Shown here in pieces: positions 1 to 7,836 of a stretch of DNA of 14,652 nucleotides; within the stretch, counting starts at the first letter, position 1; each line of letters starts with the position of its first letter. The DNA is from an uncultured Hyphomicrobiales bacterium. Its GTDB lineage: Bacteria > Pseudomonadota > Alphaproteobacteria > Rhizobiales > CAJQND01. Where the stretch lies: NCBI GenBank assembly GCA_905479595.1, contig CAJQND010000376.1, positions 1 to 14,652 of the forward strand. The letters are read 5' to 3'. The notes below the pieces were generated by a model. The model had not been told where the DNA came from. It did not search any database and worked only from the letters and a program-made list of their open reading frames with translations. Made by a program: the position numbers and the translations under genes.

Positions 1-366
1 ATAATGCCCACGGAAACGCGTATTTTTTTGGGGGTCGAGTATTGAAGAGCCTGCCTCAGTTAACCCGGCATACCGTTTTTGAGCATTGTCCCGAAGCACC
101 AAATATACCAGCGCGTCTGGCCTTTCCTAACTAACTTCATCTCGAAGATGATTCAGCGAGGGAACTGGTCATTCAATCTATAATTTCGCCCATTGCATGA
201 GGGTTTTGAAATTATTTCTCCTACTCTCTGTCCACAACACGCCGTGCGAATCATTGCTTAAATTTACTATCTCTGTCGGGATGTGATCATGAAGGTGGAG
301 GGTTCGCGGTATGTGTTATAAAGAACCGGGATACACGTTCAAAACCTAGCCTATGGCCTTTTAGCA
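1..366. other. Left-end region without a recognisable gene
   Basis: I see no convincing coding region here on either strand; only very short open stretches occur, such as a 10-codon one from about 289 to 321. The sequence is moderately AT-rich. It contains a small palindrome GAAATTATTTC at 208-218 and a short hairpin (TCATCT, loop CGA, AGATGA) at 137-151 with no T-run after it. It presumably contains the promoter of the downstream arfB gene, but I cannot point to convincing -35/-10 boxes. Part of it could be the 3' flank of a gene lying outside the window. Confidence 0.5.
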
Positions 367-786
367 ATGATACGCGTCACTGATGAGATAAGTCTTTTCG
401 AACATGAGATTGAGGAGAGTTTTATTCGTGCGACGGGTCCTGGCGGTCAGAACGTCAACAAGGTCTCAAGTGCTGTACAACTGCGATTTGACGCGACCAA
501 AAGCCATGCATTGTCAGAAGAGGTCTCAAAGCGCCTTAGGGTACTCGCCGGAAGCCGGATGACCAAAAACGGCGTCATCGTATTGACCGCAAAACGCTCT
601 CGCTCACAAACTAGAAACCGGGAAGAAGCGCTACAGCGCTTAATTGACCTCATTCGTGCAGCTGCAACGTTGCCCAGGAACCGCCGCCCAACGAAACCTT
701 CGTGGACGTCTATAAAAAGAGTGTCAAATAACAAGAGACGGCGGAGTGATCTGAAAAAGCAGCGTGGCCGGCCAGAGGATAGTTAA
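367..786 (+). CDS. arfB: Peptidyl-tRNA hydrolase ArfB (YaeJ), ribosome rescue factor
   Basis: ArfB-family proteins enter the empty A site of ribosomes stalled at the 3' end of a broken mRNA and hydrolyse the peptidyl-tRNA, independently of a stop codon. The 139-residue product matches the usual ~140 residues. It has the class-I release-factor catalytic domain with RATGPGGQNVNKV, placing the catalytic GGQ at residues 26-28. It ends in a lysine/arginine-rich tail (about 110-135, including KRRRSDLKKQRG), which in this family inserts into the mRNA entry channel. The tail and the lack of a codon-recognition domain distinguish it from RF1/RF2. No clear Shine-Dalgarno sequence precedes the ATG at 367; this start was chosen because it gives a family-typical N-terminus. 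It converges on the dehydratase gene with a 58-base gap and is not part of that operon. Confidence 0.93.
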   Translation: MIRVTDEISLFEHEIEESFIRATGPGGQNVNKVSSAVQLRFDATKSHALSEEVSKRLRVLAGSRMTKNGVIVLTAKRSRSQTRNREEALQRLIDLIRAAATLPRNRRPTKPSWTSIKRVSNNKRRRSDLKKQRGRPEDS

Positions 787-844
787 CGACGGGCCGCGGA
801 ACTACCGGGTTGCCAAGCAAGACAAAGCTTCCAGGCAATTGGCA

Positions 845-2560
845 TCATCCAATTTTGACCGGTTTCATGAATTCGAAATCACAACCTTCATCAGCTTGCA
901 GCACCTGTTCGGCATATAGTTTGTCATATCCCCGCAAGCCTGCAACATCGCGGGCGCTGGACGTATAGGTTTCCCGCCGACGGTCAAGCTCTTCCTCATC
1001 CACAAGCAGATCTATCGATTTTTGCTCAACAGAGAGCCGGATTCTATCCCCTGTTCTAACAAGTGCAAGCGGCCCTGCTTGCGCTGCCTCCGGAGCGACA
1101 TGAAGCACAATCGTGCCAAACGCTGTTCCAGACATGCGAGCATCAGAAATCCGCACCATGTCCTTTACCCCTTGCGAAGACAGCTTCCTGGGTATGGGAA
1201 GGTACCCCGCCTCAGGCATCCCCGATGGGCTGGTCGGGCCAGCGTTTTGCAACACCAAAAAATCATCAGCGCTAACGTCCAGGTCCGGATCATCAATGCG
1301 TGTTGCCAGGTCTTCAAGTGAATTGAAAACCACCGCGCGACCTTCTTTTTCGAACAAGCTGCTATCAGCAGCGGAACGCTTAAGAATGGCTCCTCGCGGT
1401 GCCAAGGAACCAAACAGCGCAACGAGCCCTCCTTTTGGTTCTAAAGGTGCTTGGGCGCTCGCGATAACATTCCGGTCCACAGCTTCAAAAGGTCCCTCAA
1501 GCCGTTCCCCGAGCGTGTCGCCGGTGACGGTTATGCAATCAAGGTTCAATAGCGGCTTCAGTTCGCGCAATACGGCCCCTAACCCGCCAGCATAGAAGAA
1601 ATCCTCCATGTAATGCGATCCAACAGGTTTTAAGTTAACCAAAACCGGGGTGGTTTCAGATAGTTCATTCAGCCAGGAAAGCGGTATATTGATGCCGGCG
1701 CGCCCGGCAATAGCGGTGAGGTGGACAATCGCATTTGTGGAACCACCCAACGCCAATAAAACCCGCAATGCATTCTCTACGCTCTCGCGCGTGATGACGT
1801 GGGAAGGCCTGATTGATGATTCGATGAGTTGTACCGCAGCCGCGCCCGACGCTTCGGCGGCCCGCAACCGATCCGCATGGACTGCTGGAATTGCAGCCGT
1901 ACCCGGCAAGGACATGCCCATAGCTTCCGCAATGCAAGCCATAGTCGAAGCGGTTCCCATGACAGCGCATGTTCCAGCAGTAGTCGCCAACCGCATTTCA
2001 ACCTTGTTGATTTCCTCGGTATCAATTTCACCTGCTCGATATTTTCCCCAGTACCGGCGGCAATCGGTGCATGCTCCGAGACGTCCTTCGCCATGGCGCG
2101 ATGTCATCATTGGACCAGCGACAATTTGAACGGCAGGTAGATCAGCGGAAACAGCGCCCATCAACTGTGCGGGCACAGTTTTGTCGCAACCACCCATAAG
2201 CACAACTGCATCCATTGGTTGAGCGCGGATCATTTCTTCCGTATCCATCGACATCAAATTGCGGAACTTCAAACTGGTTGGATTGAGAAATACCTCCCCC
2301 AAAGAAATTGTTGGAAATTCCACAGGAAGAGCGCCCGCCGCAAGCACACCGCGCTTCACTGCCTCAAGCATTTCCGGAAAATGCCGGTGACAGTTATTGA
2401 AACCAGAAGGCGTGTAGGCAATGCCAACGATCTTCTTGGAGAGGAATTCCTTCGAATACCCCATCGAACTTGCAAAAGACCGACGAAGATAGAGCGAGAA
2501 ATCGCGGTCACCGTAGTTAGTCAGCCCCTTGGCGAGGCCGTGATCTTTTTTGTCTGACAT
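845..2560 (-). CDS. IlvD/Edd-family dehydratase, sugar-acid (pentonate) type
   Basis: IlvD/Edd enzymes use an Fe-S cluster and Mg2+ to dehydrate 2,3-dihydroxy acids to 2-oxo acids. The 571-residue product shows three Fe-S ligand cysteines: C57 (FNNCHRHF), C125 (GGCDKT) and C198 (GTCAVMGTAS). Mg-site candidates are E89 (SLGE) and D126, and the catalytic serine lies in the DARMSGTAFG motif near the C-terminus. The spacing of these residues matches L-arabinonate/D-xylonate dehydratases of the sugar-acid branch, as I recall it, better than the branched-chain amino-acid enzyme. I chose the ATG at 2560 because AAAGGTGG lies 10 bases upstream; the frame is open to a TTG at 2581, but that start would put the Shine-Dalgarno inside the gene. 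It is the last gene of the operon seen here, following an aldehyde dehydrogenase remnant. The substrate (a pentonate, hexonate or other hydroxy acid) cannot be fixed from sequence. Confidence 0.9.
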   Translation of the reverse strand: MSDKKDHGLAKGLTNYGDRDFSLYLRRSFASSMGYSKEFLSKKIVGIAYTPSGFNNCHRHFPEMLEAVKRGVLAAGALPVEFPTISLGEVFLNPTSLKFRNLMSMDTEEMIRAQPMDAVVLMGGCDKTVPAQLMGAVSADLPAVQIVAGPMMTSRHGEGRLGACTDCRRYWGKYRAGEIDTEEINKVEMRLATTAGTCAVMGTASTMACIAEAMGMSLPGTAAIPAVHADRLRAAEASGAAAVQLIESSIRPSHVITRESVENALRVLLALGGSTNAIVHLTAIAGRAGINIPLSWLNELSETTPVLVNLKPVGSHYMEDFFYAGGLGAVLRELKPLLNLDCITVTGDTLGERLEGPFEAVDRNVIASAQAPLEPKGGLVALFGSLAPRGAILKRSAADSSLFEKEGRAVVFNSLEDLATRIDDPDLDVSADDFLVLQNAGPTSPSGMPEAGYLPIPRKLSSQGVKDMVRISDARMSGTAFGTIVLHVAPEAAQAGPLALVRTGDRIRLSVEQKSIDLLVDEEELDRRRETYTSSARDVAGLRGYDKLYAEQVLQADEGCDFEFMKPVKIG

Positions 2561-2570
2561 AAATTGGCAA

Positions 2571-2578
2571 CCACCTTT
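2571..2578 (-). promoter_or_regulatory. Ribosome binding site of the dehydratase gene
   Basis: AAAGGTGG on the minus strand ends 10 bases before the ATG at 2560. It directly follows, and shares a base with, the TGA that ends the aldehyde dehydrogenase remnant. It decides the start against the in-frame TTG at 2581. Translation of the dehydratase therefore does not depend on the broken gene upstream. Confidence 0.6.
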
Positions 2579-2839
2579 CAAAGCTTCATCTTGACATATT
2601 TCGGCTCAAGATAGTCGCGGATACAAAGCGAACCACCCTCGTGCCTCATACCACTTTCCTTAACACCACCAAATGGGGTTTCAGCAGTGGCCAGGAACAT
2701 CTCGTTCACACCAACTTCCATATCTCCGGATGCGCGTATAGCTGTGCCCAAATCATGCGTAAAGAGATAACCTGCTTTGTTTTCCACTGCTGGCAGGGGC
2801 CCATTCTCCATCAATATTTAGCTCGAAATCCTGATGCAC
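2578..2839 (-). pseudogene. NAD(P)-dependent aldehyde dehydrogenase remnant with large internal deletion
   Basis: Two pieces of an aldehyde dehydrogenase (ALDH) lie end to end in different frames. From a GTG at 2839, preceded by AAGGA nine bases upstream, the frame reads HQDFELNIDGEWAPASSGK, a typical ALDH N-terminus. This frame then leaves the family pattern and stops at 2753. From about 2781 another frame reads AGYLFTHDLG, then ATAETPFGGVKESGMRHEGG and ends DYLEPKYVKMKL at 2578, the classic ALDH C-terminus of the succinate-semialdehyde type. About 20 N-terminal and 68 C-terminal codons remain of a family that is usually ~475-490 residues, so roughly 390 codons are gone. The junction lies near 2775-2785 and shifts the frame. 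The segment MEVGVNEM also looks about three residues short of the usual EVGMVGVN. The 78-residue open frame from 2814 could in principle be translated but lacks the catalytic Cys and Glu. The position, 16 bases after the ThDP gene and 17 before the dehydratase, shows that it was an operon member. Confidence 0.85.
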
Positions 2840-2855
2840 GTTGTGTTTTCCTTGT

Positions 2856-4763
2856 TCAGATTTTTTGCGTTAGATAGCGGGCTTGGACATCTTCAACCCA
2901 GTTGCCGACATTCCACGAACCATACGCCCCCATGCCGCCTAGAGGATCATCGCCCGCATATACCGGCACGTGAACAAGCGAAAGCCCATCATATGCGCTG
3001 GCCTCGTTCAATGCGATTTGCAGGCTGTCGCTATCGTATCCAGCGAACACCGACTTAATGCCGTTCACGGACGAAGCCAGTTGTCCATAATCAACCGCTA
3101 CACTGTCATTGGTCCGGAATTCCCGGCCATACTGGGCATGTTGCAATCCTGAAATGGCTGCCATCCTGCGATTGTCAAAGAGGACAATCATGCCCTTAAC
3201 GCCGTGTTCGGCACCGTCAATCAACACCTGTGGGTTCATCATGAATGACCCATCACCAGTAAATGCGATCGAGTAGCGTGGAGTTTCGGCAATCGCAGAC
3301 GCCAGAAGCGCTGATACGGAAAAGCCCATATAAGATGCGCCCGTTTCTGTAATGGTATCCCCGGTACGGTCATCCTCAACAATCTGGAAACCGTTGGCCT
3401 GTACATCCCCGGCATCGAAGAACTTTGCCGCATCCAATGCAGCGGCATGGTCTGCCACAATCTTTATTGCAGCAGGTTGTGTCAGAACAGTCCTATCCCA
3501 AGCGGCATCCATCAGAGGCGGAGCTTCAAATCGTGCCACCTTGAAGTCCGCCCAGACTTTTTTCTGTTCGGTGCACGATTCAAGCCAATTCGACCGCGCA
3601 GATTGATCTAAACTCTTGGAATTGATGAACTCTTCAATCAATTTGGAAATCACCGCACTTATATCACCTGGCAATCCAATCGTATTGGCATAGTGCATCA
3701 TGTCTGACAGATCACCGTTTATATTTATAACCGCCTTCGCCTGAGGGTAACCAACACCTGAACAGTCCGCCTGGCAGACCGCACGCGTGCCAATTGCAAT
3801 CAGCAAGTCAGCATTCTCCATGGCGTAATTTCCACAAATAGAGCCTTTCGATCCACCCACATGCATATTAAGTGGATGCGCATCCGGCAGAACCCCGGTG
3901 GAACCTGGTGATTGCACAACCGGTGCCCCAATGCATTCCGCCAACCTAGTCACCACTTCATCATGGCCACGGCAGCCGCCTCCAGCCTTGATAACGGGCC
4001 GTTTGGAATCTGCGATCAAACTGATTGCCTGTGTGAATGGATCAGATTGCGCAGGAGCTACAGCTGGGCTGTGAAATTTGTCCGGCAAAGTGGCCAAGCT
4101 CACTTCGGTTAACTGCGGCTGGGTATTCAATGGCAGGAGCACATAAAAAGGCCCCGCCTTGTAGGGATGGTGCACACAAGCCGTGCCACGCCGCATGCAA
4201 TCACGTAATGCGCCCGGTGAGTGCAATACATAGGATTGCCCCATCAACGCGCCCATTTGACCGAACAAACCTTGTTGCTCCTTGGGAATTTGCTGCATGT
4301 TGTAACCTTCACCATGCGTCGTCTCATCACCATAAATATGGTAGACACCAACACCATTCGATGCTGCAGCCAGCGAGCCCGCCATCGCCTGCAATGCGCC
4401 GGGCCCGATCGAAGTCACAACTGCGCTGGTTTCGCCATATTGCCACGCGAGTGCAGTTGCCGCGTGTGCCATTTCCACCTCATTGCGGCAATTGAGCGTT
4501 CTTGTGACGCCAGCTTCCTCGTACAGACGAAGCACTTCTCCAAGGTCTGTCGATCCATGACCGAATATGGCAAAATACTTGCGGACGCCCTGCTTTAACA
4601 GACCAAGCACAAGGCCCTCGGAGAGAGATACTTCAACGATATCTTCGAGGTTTCCATTGGCCAGTGCGGCGTCCACCCCTCCCGCTTGAGCAATTGCACG
4701 TGCGCGTTTTTTTATCGCATTGCTTCCAGTATCTTCTGGGGCACTCTTAAGCATAGCTGTCAA
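2856..4763 (-). CDS. ThDP-dependent enzyme, IolD-like (acetolactate synthase superfamily)
   Basis: The 635-residue product has the three-domain thiamine diphosphate fold. The N-terminal Pyr domain (about 45-210) contains IFGHG at 66-70 and NEVEMAHAA, with the cofactor-activating glutamate at E95. A central domain (about 235-385) follows. The C-terminal PP domain carries the ThDP/Mg motif GDGS at 503-506 and the paired Asn N531 (FDN). The IFGHG and NE..MAHAA segments recall IolD, the trihydroxycyclohexanedione hydrolase of inositol breakdown, which cleaves a cyclic 1,2-dione. Overall the similarity I can judge is to the superfamily rather than to one characterised enzyme, so substrate and reaction are open: C-C cleavage of a dione, 2-oxo-acid decarboxylation or ligation. 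A ~45-residue N-terminal extension precedes the fold. The TTG start at 4763 overlaps the TctA stop (TTGA) and has AGGGAG four bases upstream; an ATG at 4754 is the alternative. Confidence 0.85.
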   Translation of the reverse strand: MTAMLKSAPEDTGSNAIKKRARAIAQAGGVDAALANGNLEDIVEVSLSEGLVLGLLKQGVRKYFAIFGHGSTDLGEVLRLYEEAGVTRTLNCRNEVEMAHAATALAWQYGETSAVVTSIGPGALQAMAGSLAAASNGVGVYHIYGDETTHGEGYNMQQIPKEQQGLFGQMGALMGQSYVLHSPGALRDCMRRGTACVHHPYKAGPFYVLLPLNTQPQLTEVSLATLPDKFHSPAVAPAQSDPFTQAISLIADSKRPVIKAGGGCRGHDEVVTRLAECIGAPVVQSPGSTGVLPDAHPLNMHVGGSKGSICGNYAMENADLLIAIGTRAVCQADCSGVGYPQAKAVININGDLSDMMHYANTIGLPGDISAVISKLIEEFINSKSLDQSARSNWLESCTEQKKVWADFKVARFEAPPLMDAAWDRTVLTQPAAIKIVADHAAALDAAKFFDAGDVQANGFQIVEDDRTGDTITETGASYMGFSVSALLASAIAETPRYSIAFTGDGSFMMNPQVLIDGAEHGVKGMIVLFDNRRMAAISGLQHAQYGREFRTNDSVAVDYGQLASSVNGIKSVFAGYDSDSLQIALNEASAYDGLSLVHVPVYAGDDPLGGMGAYGSWNVGNWVEDVQARYLTQKI

Positions 4764-6280
4764 CTCGCTCCCTGCTGTTGTTCATTGTCACGCCGGGCTG
4801 TTTTCGCTTCACGTATCTGGCTGAACACATGAAAACCGATGACCCCAATTGTAAGCAAATAAAAGATGATCGCTGAAATTGAAGAGAAAAAGATGCTCCA
4901 ATTGCCTTCTGACATAATCATCGCTGTTCTGAATTCACGCTCCAGTGTAGGCCCCAGCACCAGGCCAAGTATAATTGGGGTAACCGGAATGCGCGCACGT
5001 GTCAGCAGATAGCCGATCAACCCAACCCCTACCATCATGTATATATCCAGAAAGGAGTTCCTGATCGCAAATGTGCCGACCCCGCACATGATCAAAATAC
5101 CCACGGCCATTAAGTGCGGCGGGATCTTGAGAAGCTTCACAAACCCGCGAATGCCGAAGTACTGGAATACAACCACAGCTACATATGCAACGAGGATTGC
5201 GAGGTAAATCAAATAGACTTCGGGTTTGTTCTGCGTGAACAGCATTGGTCCCGGCACCAGTCCGTGAATCAAAAGACCACCAAGCATTACAGCCGTTGCA
5301 GGATCACCCGGAATTCCAAGTGAAAGCAGTGGGATCATTGCCCCTCCGGTGACGGCGTTATTGGATGCCTCCGGTGCCATCACGCCTTCCAGGGAACCTT
5401 TTCCGAACCGCTCGGGTTTCTTAGAAAATCGTCTTGCATGGTCATAGGCAAGGAATGCCGCAATCGGCCCGCCAGTCCCCGGAATAGATCCAATAGCTGT
5501 ACCTAATCCAGAACAACGCACCATCAACCAGAATGAACTGCGCAATTGCTTACGAGTGGGTAATTCACTGCGGATGTCTGAAGCATTCAACTTGAATGCA
5601 CTATCAGTTCTGTAGTCAATCAGTGTCTTCATGATCTGAGGCACCGCGAACAACCCGACCATCGCCACAAGCAAATCGACCCCCTGCAGCAATGGCGTCC
5701 ACCCAAACGTCATCCTGGCGACGCCATCCATATCGTCGAGGCCGATTGTCATGAGCAGCAAACCGATTATGCCGGCGATCATGCCGCGTATCAGTGATTT
5801 TTCCGCCAACCCGCAGATTGTGGAAAGGCCGAACAGTACAAGCGCAAATATCTCAACTGGCCCGAACTGGATAGCAAGCCTTGCGACCATGTCCACAGAA
5901 ACAATCATTACGAGCAAGCTGAATATGCCGCCAAAGCCAGATGCCAGAACAGCACCACCAAGCGCCAGTCCTGCTCTGCCATTGCGCGTCATTTTATAGC
6001 CATCCAGCACCGTGGCAGCTGCAGAAGGGGTGCCTGGAATGCCAAGCAGAATCGCAGAAACTGATCCGCCCGTCATGCCGCCGATATAAGTTCCAAGCAA
6101 CATGCCAATTGCAGCACCGGTCTCAAATCTAAAAGTAAGCGGCAAAACCAGCGCCAGCGCCATGGAAAACGTCAACCCGGGAATTGAACCAAACACAATA
6201 CCGATGATGGAGCCCGCTACAATTGCGAGCAACGTAAAGGGGTCGGATATTGCGCCCAGTGCACTATAGAATGCATCCAT
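4760..6280 (-). CDS. tctA: Tripartite tricarboxylate transporter, large membrane subunit TctA
   Basis: TctA is the large permease of TTT systems, which import carboxylates using a periplasmic receptor and an ion gradient. The 506-residue protein is almost entirely hydrophobic, with about 10-12 likely membrane spans. It carries the TctA hallmark near the N-terminus, GxxxGxxxGxxPG (GSIIGIVFGSIPG, about 22-34), followed by GTYIGGMTGGSVSAILLGIPGTP. The repeat-like second half contains GSIPGTGGPIAAF and LGIPGDPATAVMLGG. These glycine/proline re-entrant motifs and the length are typical of the family. The ATG at 6280 follows AGGGG by six bases; that Shine-Dalgarno overlaps the tctB stop codon. The 3' end overlaps the ThDP gene by three bases. 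The TTT substrate is usually a di- or tricarboxylate or an aromatic acid; here it is unknown. Confidence 0.93.
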   Translation of the reverse strand: MDAFYSALGAISDPFTLLAIVAGSIIGIVFGSIPGLTFSMALALVLPLTFRFETGAAIGMLLGTYIGGMTGGSVSAILLGIPGTPSAAATVLDGYKMTRNGRAGLALGGAVLASGFGGIFSLLVMIVSVDMVARLAIQFGPVEIFALVLFGLSTICGLAEKSLIRGMIAGIIGLLLMTIGLDDMDGVARMTFGWTPLLQGVDLLVAMVGLFAVPQIMKTLIDYRTDSAFKLNASDIRSELPTRKQLRSSFWLMVRCSGLGTAIGSIPGTGGPIAAFLAYDHARRFSKKPERFGKGSLEGVMAPEASNNAVTGGAMIPLLSLGIPGDPATAVMLGGLLIHGLVPGPMLFTQNKPEVYLIYLAILVAYVAVVVFQYFGIRGFVKLLKIPPHLMAVGILIMCGVGTFAIRNSFLDIYMMVGVGLIGYLLTRARIPVTPIILGLVLGPTLEREFRTAMIMSEGNWSIFFSSISAIIFYLLTIGVIGFHVFSQIREAKTARRDNEQQQGAS

Positions 6281-6289
6281 TCTGTTCCC

Positions 6290-6787
6290 CTAAAACGCAA
6301 TATTGATCAGCTTGCCATACGGTAAATACACGCCGAGTAGCTTGCCAAAAATCAGATAAATGCCCAGCGATAGCCCAAATGACATGCCGGCAATAAGCTT
6401 AGGTCTCCAGATACGAAGAACCGGGCCGACGGCGATCGCAGTGGTTAGAATGGTTGCAATCACAAAGCCTGTGTATTCCATGAGAAAGGCGTACAGTACC
6501 AAAAGGCCAACCGTTGAAAATATTGCCCATACCTCCACACGAAGCGAAGCTGAAACAGCCCCTTCGACTAAAGCTTCGCCGTCTGTTTCGGAATGCCTCA
6601 GGCTTCCAAGCAAGACCAACAATCCCAGAAAACCCAACAGCAGACCAAGGCCAAGGGGAAACCCCCTGGCACCTAGTCTGGACCCATCGTCAAGGCTTGG
6701 GATTGTCGTCACGACTCCAAAACACCACAGAGCCGAAACGACAATCAGAATAATACCAAGCAACCTGTCTGTTTGCTGGGTTGTCAT
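6290..6787 (-). CDS. tctB: Tripartite tricarboxylate transporter, small membrane subunit TctB
   Basis: TctB is the small, poorly conserved integral-membrane partner of TctA. The 165-residue product shows the expected four hydrophobic segments: about 10-30 (LLGIILIVVSALWCFGVV), 43-62 (FPLGLGLLLGFLGLLVLLGS), 86-125 in two passes, and 133-160. A short charged stretch containing RHSETDGE lies between the second and third segments. Assignment rests on topology, length and position: it sits nine bases after the receptor gene and nine before tctA, the canonical receptor-TctB-TctA order. No strong Shine-Dalgarno precedes the ATG at 6787, so translation may be coupled to the receptor gene upstream. 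Confidence 0.88.
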   Translation of the reverse strand: MTTQQTDRLLGIILIVVSALWCFGVVTTIPSLDDGSRLGARGFPLGLGLLLGFLGLLVLLGSLRHSETDGEALVEGAVSASLRVEVWAIFSTVGLLVLYAFLMEYTGFVIATILTTAIAVGPVLRIWRPKLIAGMSFGLSLGIYLIFGKLLGVYLPYGKLINIAF

Positions 6788-6796
6788 TGCGACAAG

Positions 6797-7762
6797 CTAC
6801 TTCTTGAGGCCTAGTTTTCCCATCAAATCTCCGATGACAGCATCATCTGAAGCGATGAGCTTGCCGAATTCATCGGCAGGCAAGTATGCGGCTTCAAATC
6901 CGATTTTGTCCGCAGCTGATTTAAACTCGCCCGATTCGATCGCTGCCTTGGCCGCTGCCTGCAATTTGGCAACCACATCAGCTGGAGTTCCAGCGGGCGC
7001 AGCAAGACCACGCCACATCGTAATATCCAAATCGCCAGCACCAACTTCTGCGCAGGAAGGTGTATCCTTTAACTGTGGAATACGGTCCTTACCCGTCACG
7101 CACAATATGGAAAGGTCACCTGACTGTTGATGAGGGATGAATTGACCCGGCCATTGGACCGCTGCATCAACACGTTTGGCCAGCAACTCTACGGGCGCTT
7201 TGCCCTTTCCATAGGGAACATAAACAATCTTGTCACCGATGCCCATCTTGTCGAACAGTGCCGCGGATGTAAGGTGGGTGAACGAGCCGTTACCTGAAAT
7301 CCCAACTTTCAGTTTTTTATCGCCAGCTTTGACAGCATTCGCCATATCTTCCAGTGACTTCCAGCCAGCATCTGAACGTACAGCCAGCGCAGGTGTTTCA
7401 ACGCTCACCCGCGCAATCGGGGTAAAAGCCTCATAGTTGAAAGGCATGTTGCCGCGATAGTGCGACGTGCTAATTGAGTTTGAATTCCAGACGATATTGT
7501 ACCCATCTGCGCCAGTTGATTGCACATGCGAATACCCTACTGCTCCACCACCGCCAGTTCGGCTGACAGCTACAACTGGTTCCGCGAGGTTTTTGGACAT
7601 TAAATCGGCCAATAACTGGCCAATTGTCTGGGCCGTACCACCAAAGAGCACAGTCATTTCGACCGGTTTTTCGGGAAATTCCGCTTTTGCCTGAACATTG
7701 AAACCGGCAAACATAATCGCGGCGGCAGCGGTCAGCATTAAAGATTTGCGTGTAGTTTTCAT
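6797..7762 (-). CDS. TTT-family periplasmic substrate-binding receptor (Bug/TctC type)
   Basis: This is the extracytoplasmic receptor that captures the substrate and delivers it to TctAB. The 321-residue product begins with a Sec signal peptide: MKTTRKS, a hydrophobic core of about 8-22, then a likely cleavage site near NVQAKA (about residues 22-27). The mature part starts FPEKPVEMTVLFGGTAQT, the first Bug-family strand and loop. It then shows NLAEPVVAVSRTGGGGAVGYSHV, GISGNGSFTHLTSAALF and YGKGKAPVELLAKRVDAA, all recognisable elements of the Bug domain around the carboxylate-binding loops. An acidic residue occurs in the ligand loop in some Bug proteins; I cannot infer the ligand from the residues here. 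AGGAG lies eight bases upstream of the ATG at 7762, the clearest Shine-Dalgarno of the transporter genes, which fits the high expression usual for binding proteins. Confidence 0.92.
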   Translation of the reverse strand: MKTTRKSLMLTAAAAIMFAGFNVQAKAEFPEKPVEMTVLFGGTAQTIGQLLADLMSKNLAEPVVAVSRTGGGGAVGYSHVQSTGADGYNIVWNSNSISTSHYRGNMPFNYEAFTPIARVSVETPALAVRSDAGWKSLEDMANAVKAGDKKLKVGISGNGSFTHLTSAALFDKMGIGDKIVYVPYGKGKAPVELLAKRVDAAVQWPGQFIPHQQSGDLSILCVTGKDRIPQLKDTPSCAEVGAGDLDITMWRGLAAPAGTPADVVAKLQAAAKAAIESGEFKSAADKIGFEAAYLPADEFGKLIASDDAVIGDLMGKLGLKK

Positions 7763-7836
7763 GGTTCTCTCTCCTAGGGGTTGTCGGGCTTCTTTTATTT
7801 GCGGCCCGTTTTTTTGGTTGTATTTACTTCGTCAAC
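7763..7836. other. Intra-operon gap with hairpin next to a T/A run
   Basis: This 74-base gap is the largest within the operon. It contains CGGGC (7785-7789) and GCCCG (7804-7808) with a 14-base loop. Seven T follow at 7809-7815 on the plus strand, so as an intrinsic terminator it would point against the operon. On the minus strand the hairpin follows an A-run and could at most act as an mRNA processing or stability element between the Mo-hydroxylase and receptor messages. Confidence 0.3.

Noticed and set aside
208..218. GAAATTATTTC as an IclR-type operator upstream of arfB
   Set aside because: It is short, far from the IclR operon, and of a kind expected by chance in AT-rich DNA.
289..321. 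A 10-codon open frame upstream of arfB as a leader peptide
   Set aside because: No codon bias, attenuator structure or amino-acid pattern supports regulation; it is likely chance.
837..854. AATTGG-CATCAT-CCAATT hairpin as a terminator between arfB and the dehydratase
   Set aside because: It has a six-base AT-rich stem with no proper T-run, and it overlaps the dehydratase 3' end. It is too weak to call.
1650..2129. A 159-residue plus-strand open frame opposite the dehydratase (and similar ones at 1113-1595 and 4037-4495)
   Set aside because: Each is antisense to a strongly conserved enzyme and shows no recognisable domain or start signal.
6360..7130. A 256-residue open frame on the plus strand, antisense to tctB and the receptor gene
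   Set aside because: The product is Ser/Pro/Arg-rich with no family features, no Shine-Dalgarno was seen, and it lies wholly opposite two well-supported genes. It is a shadow of their codon usage.
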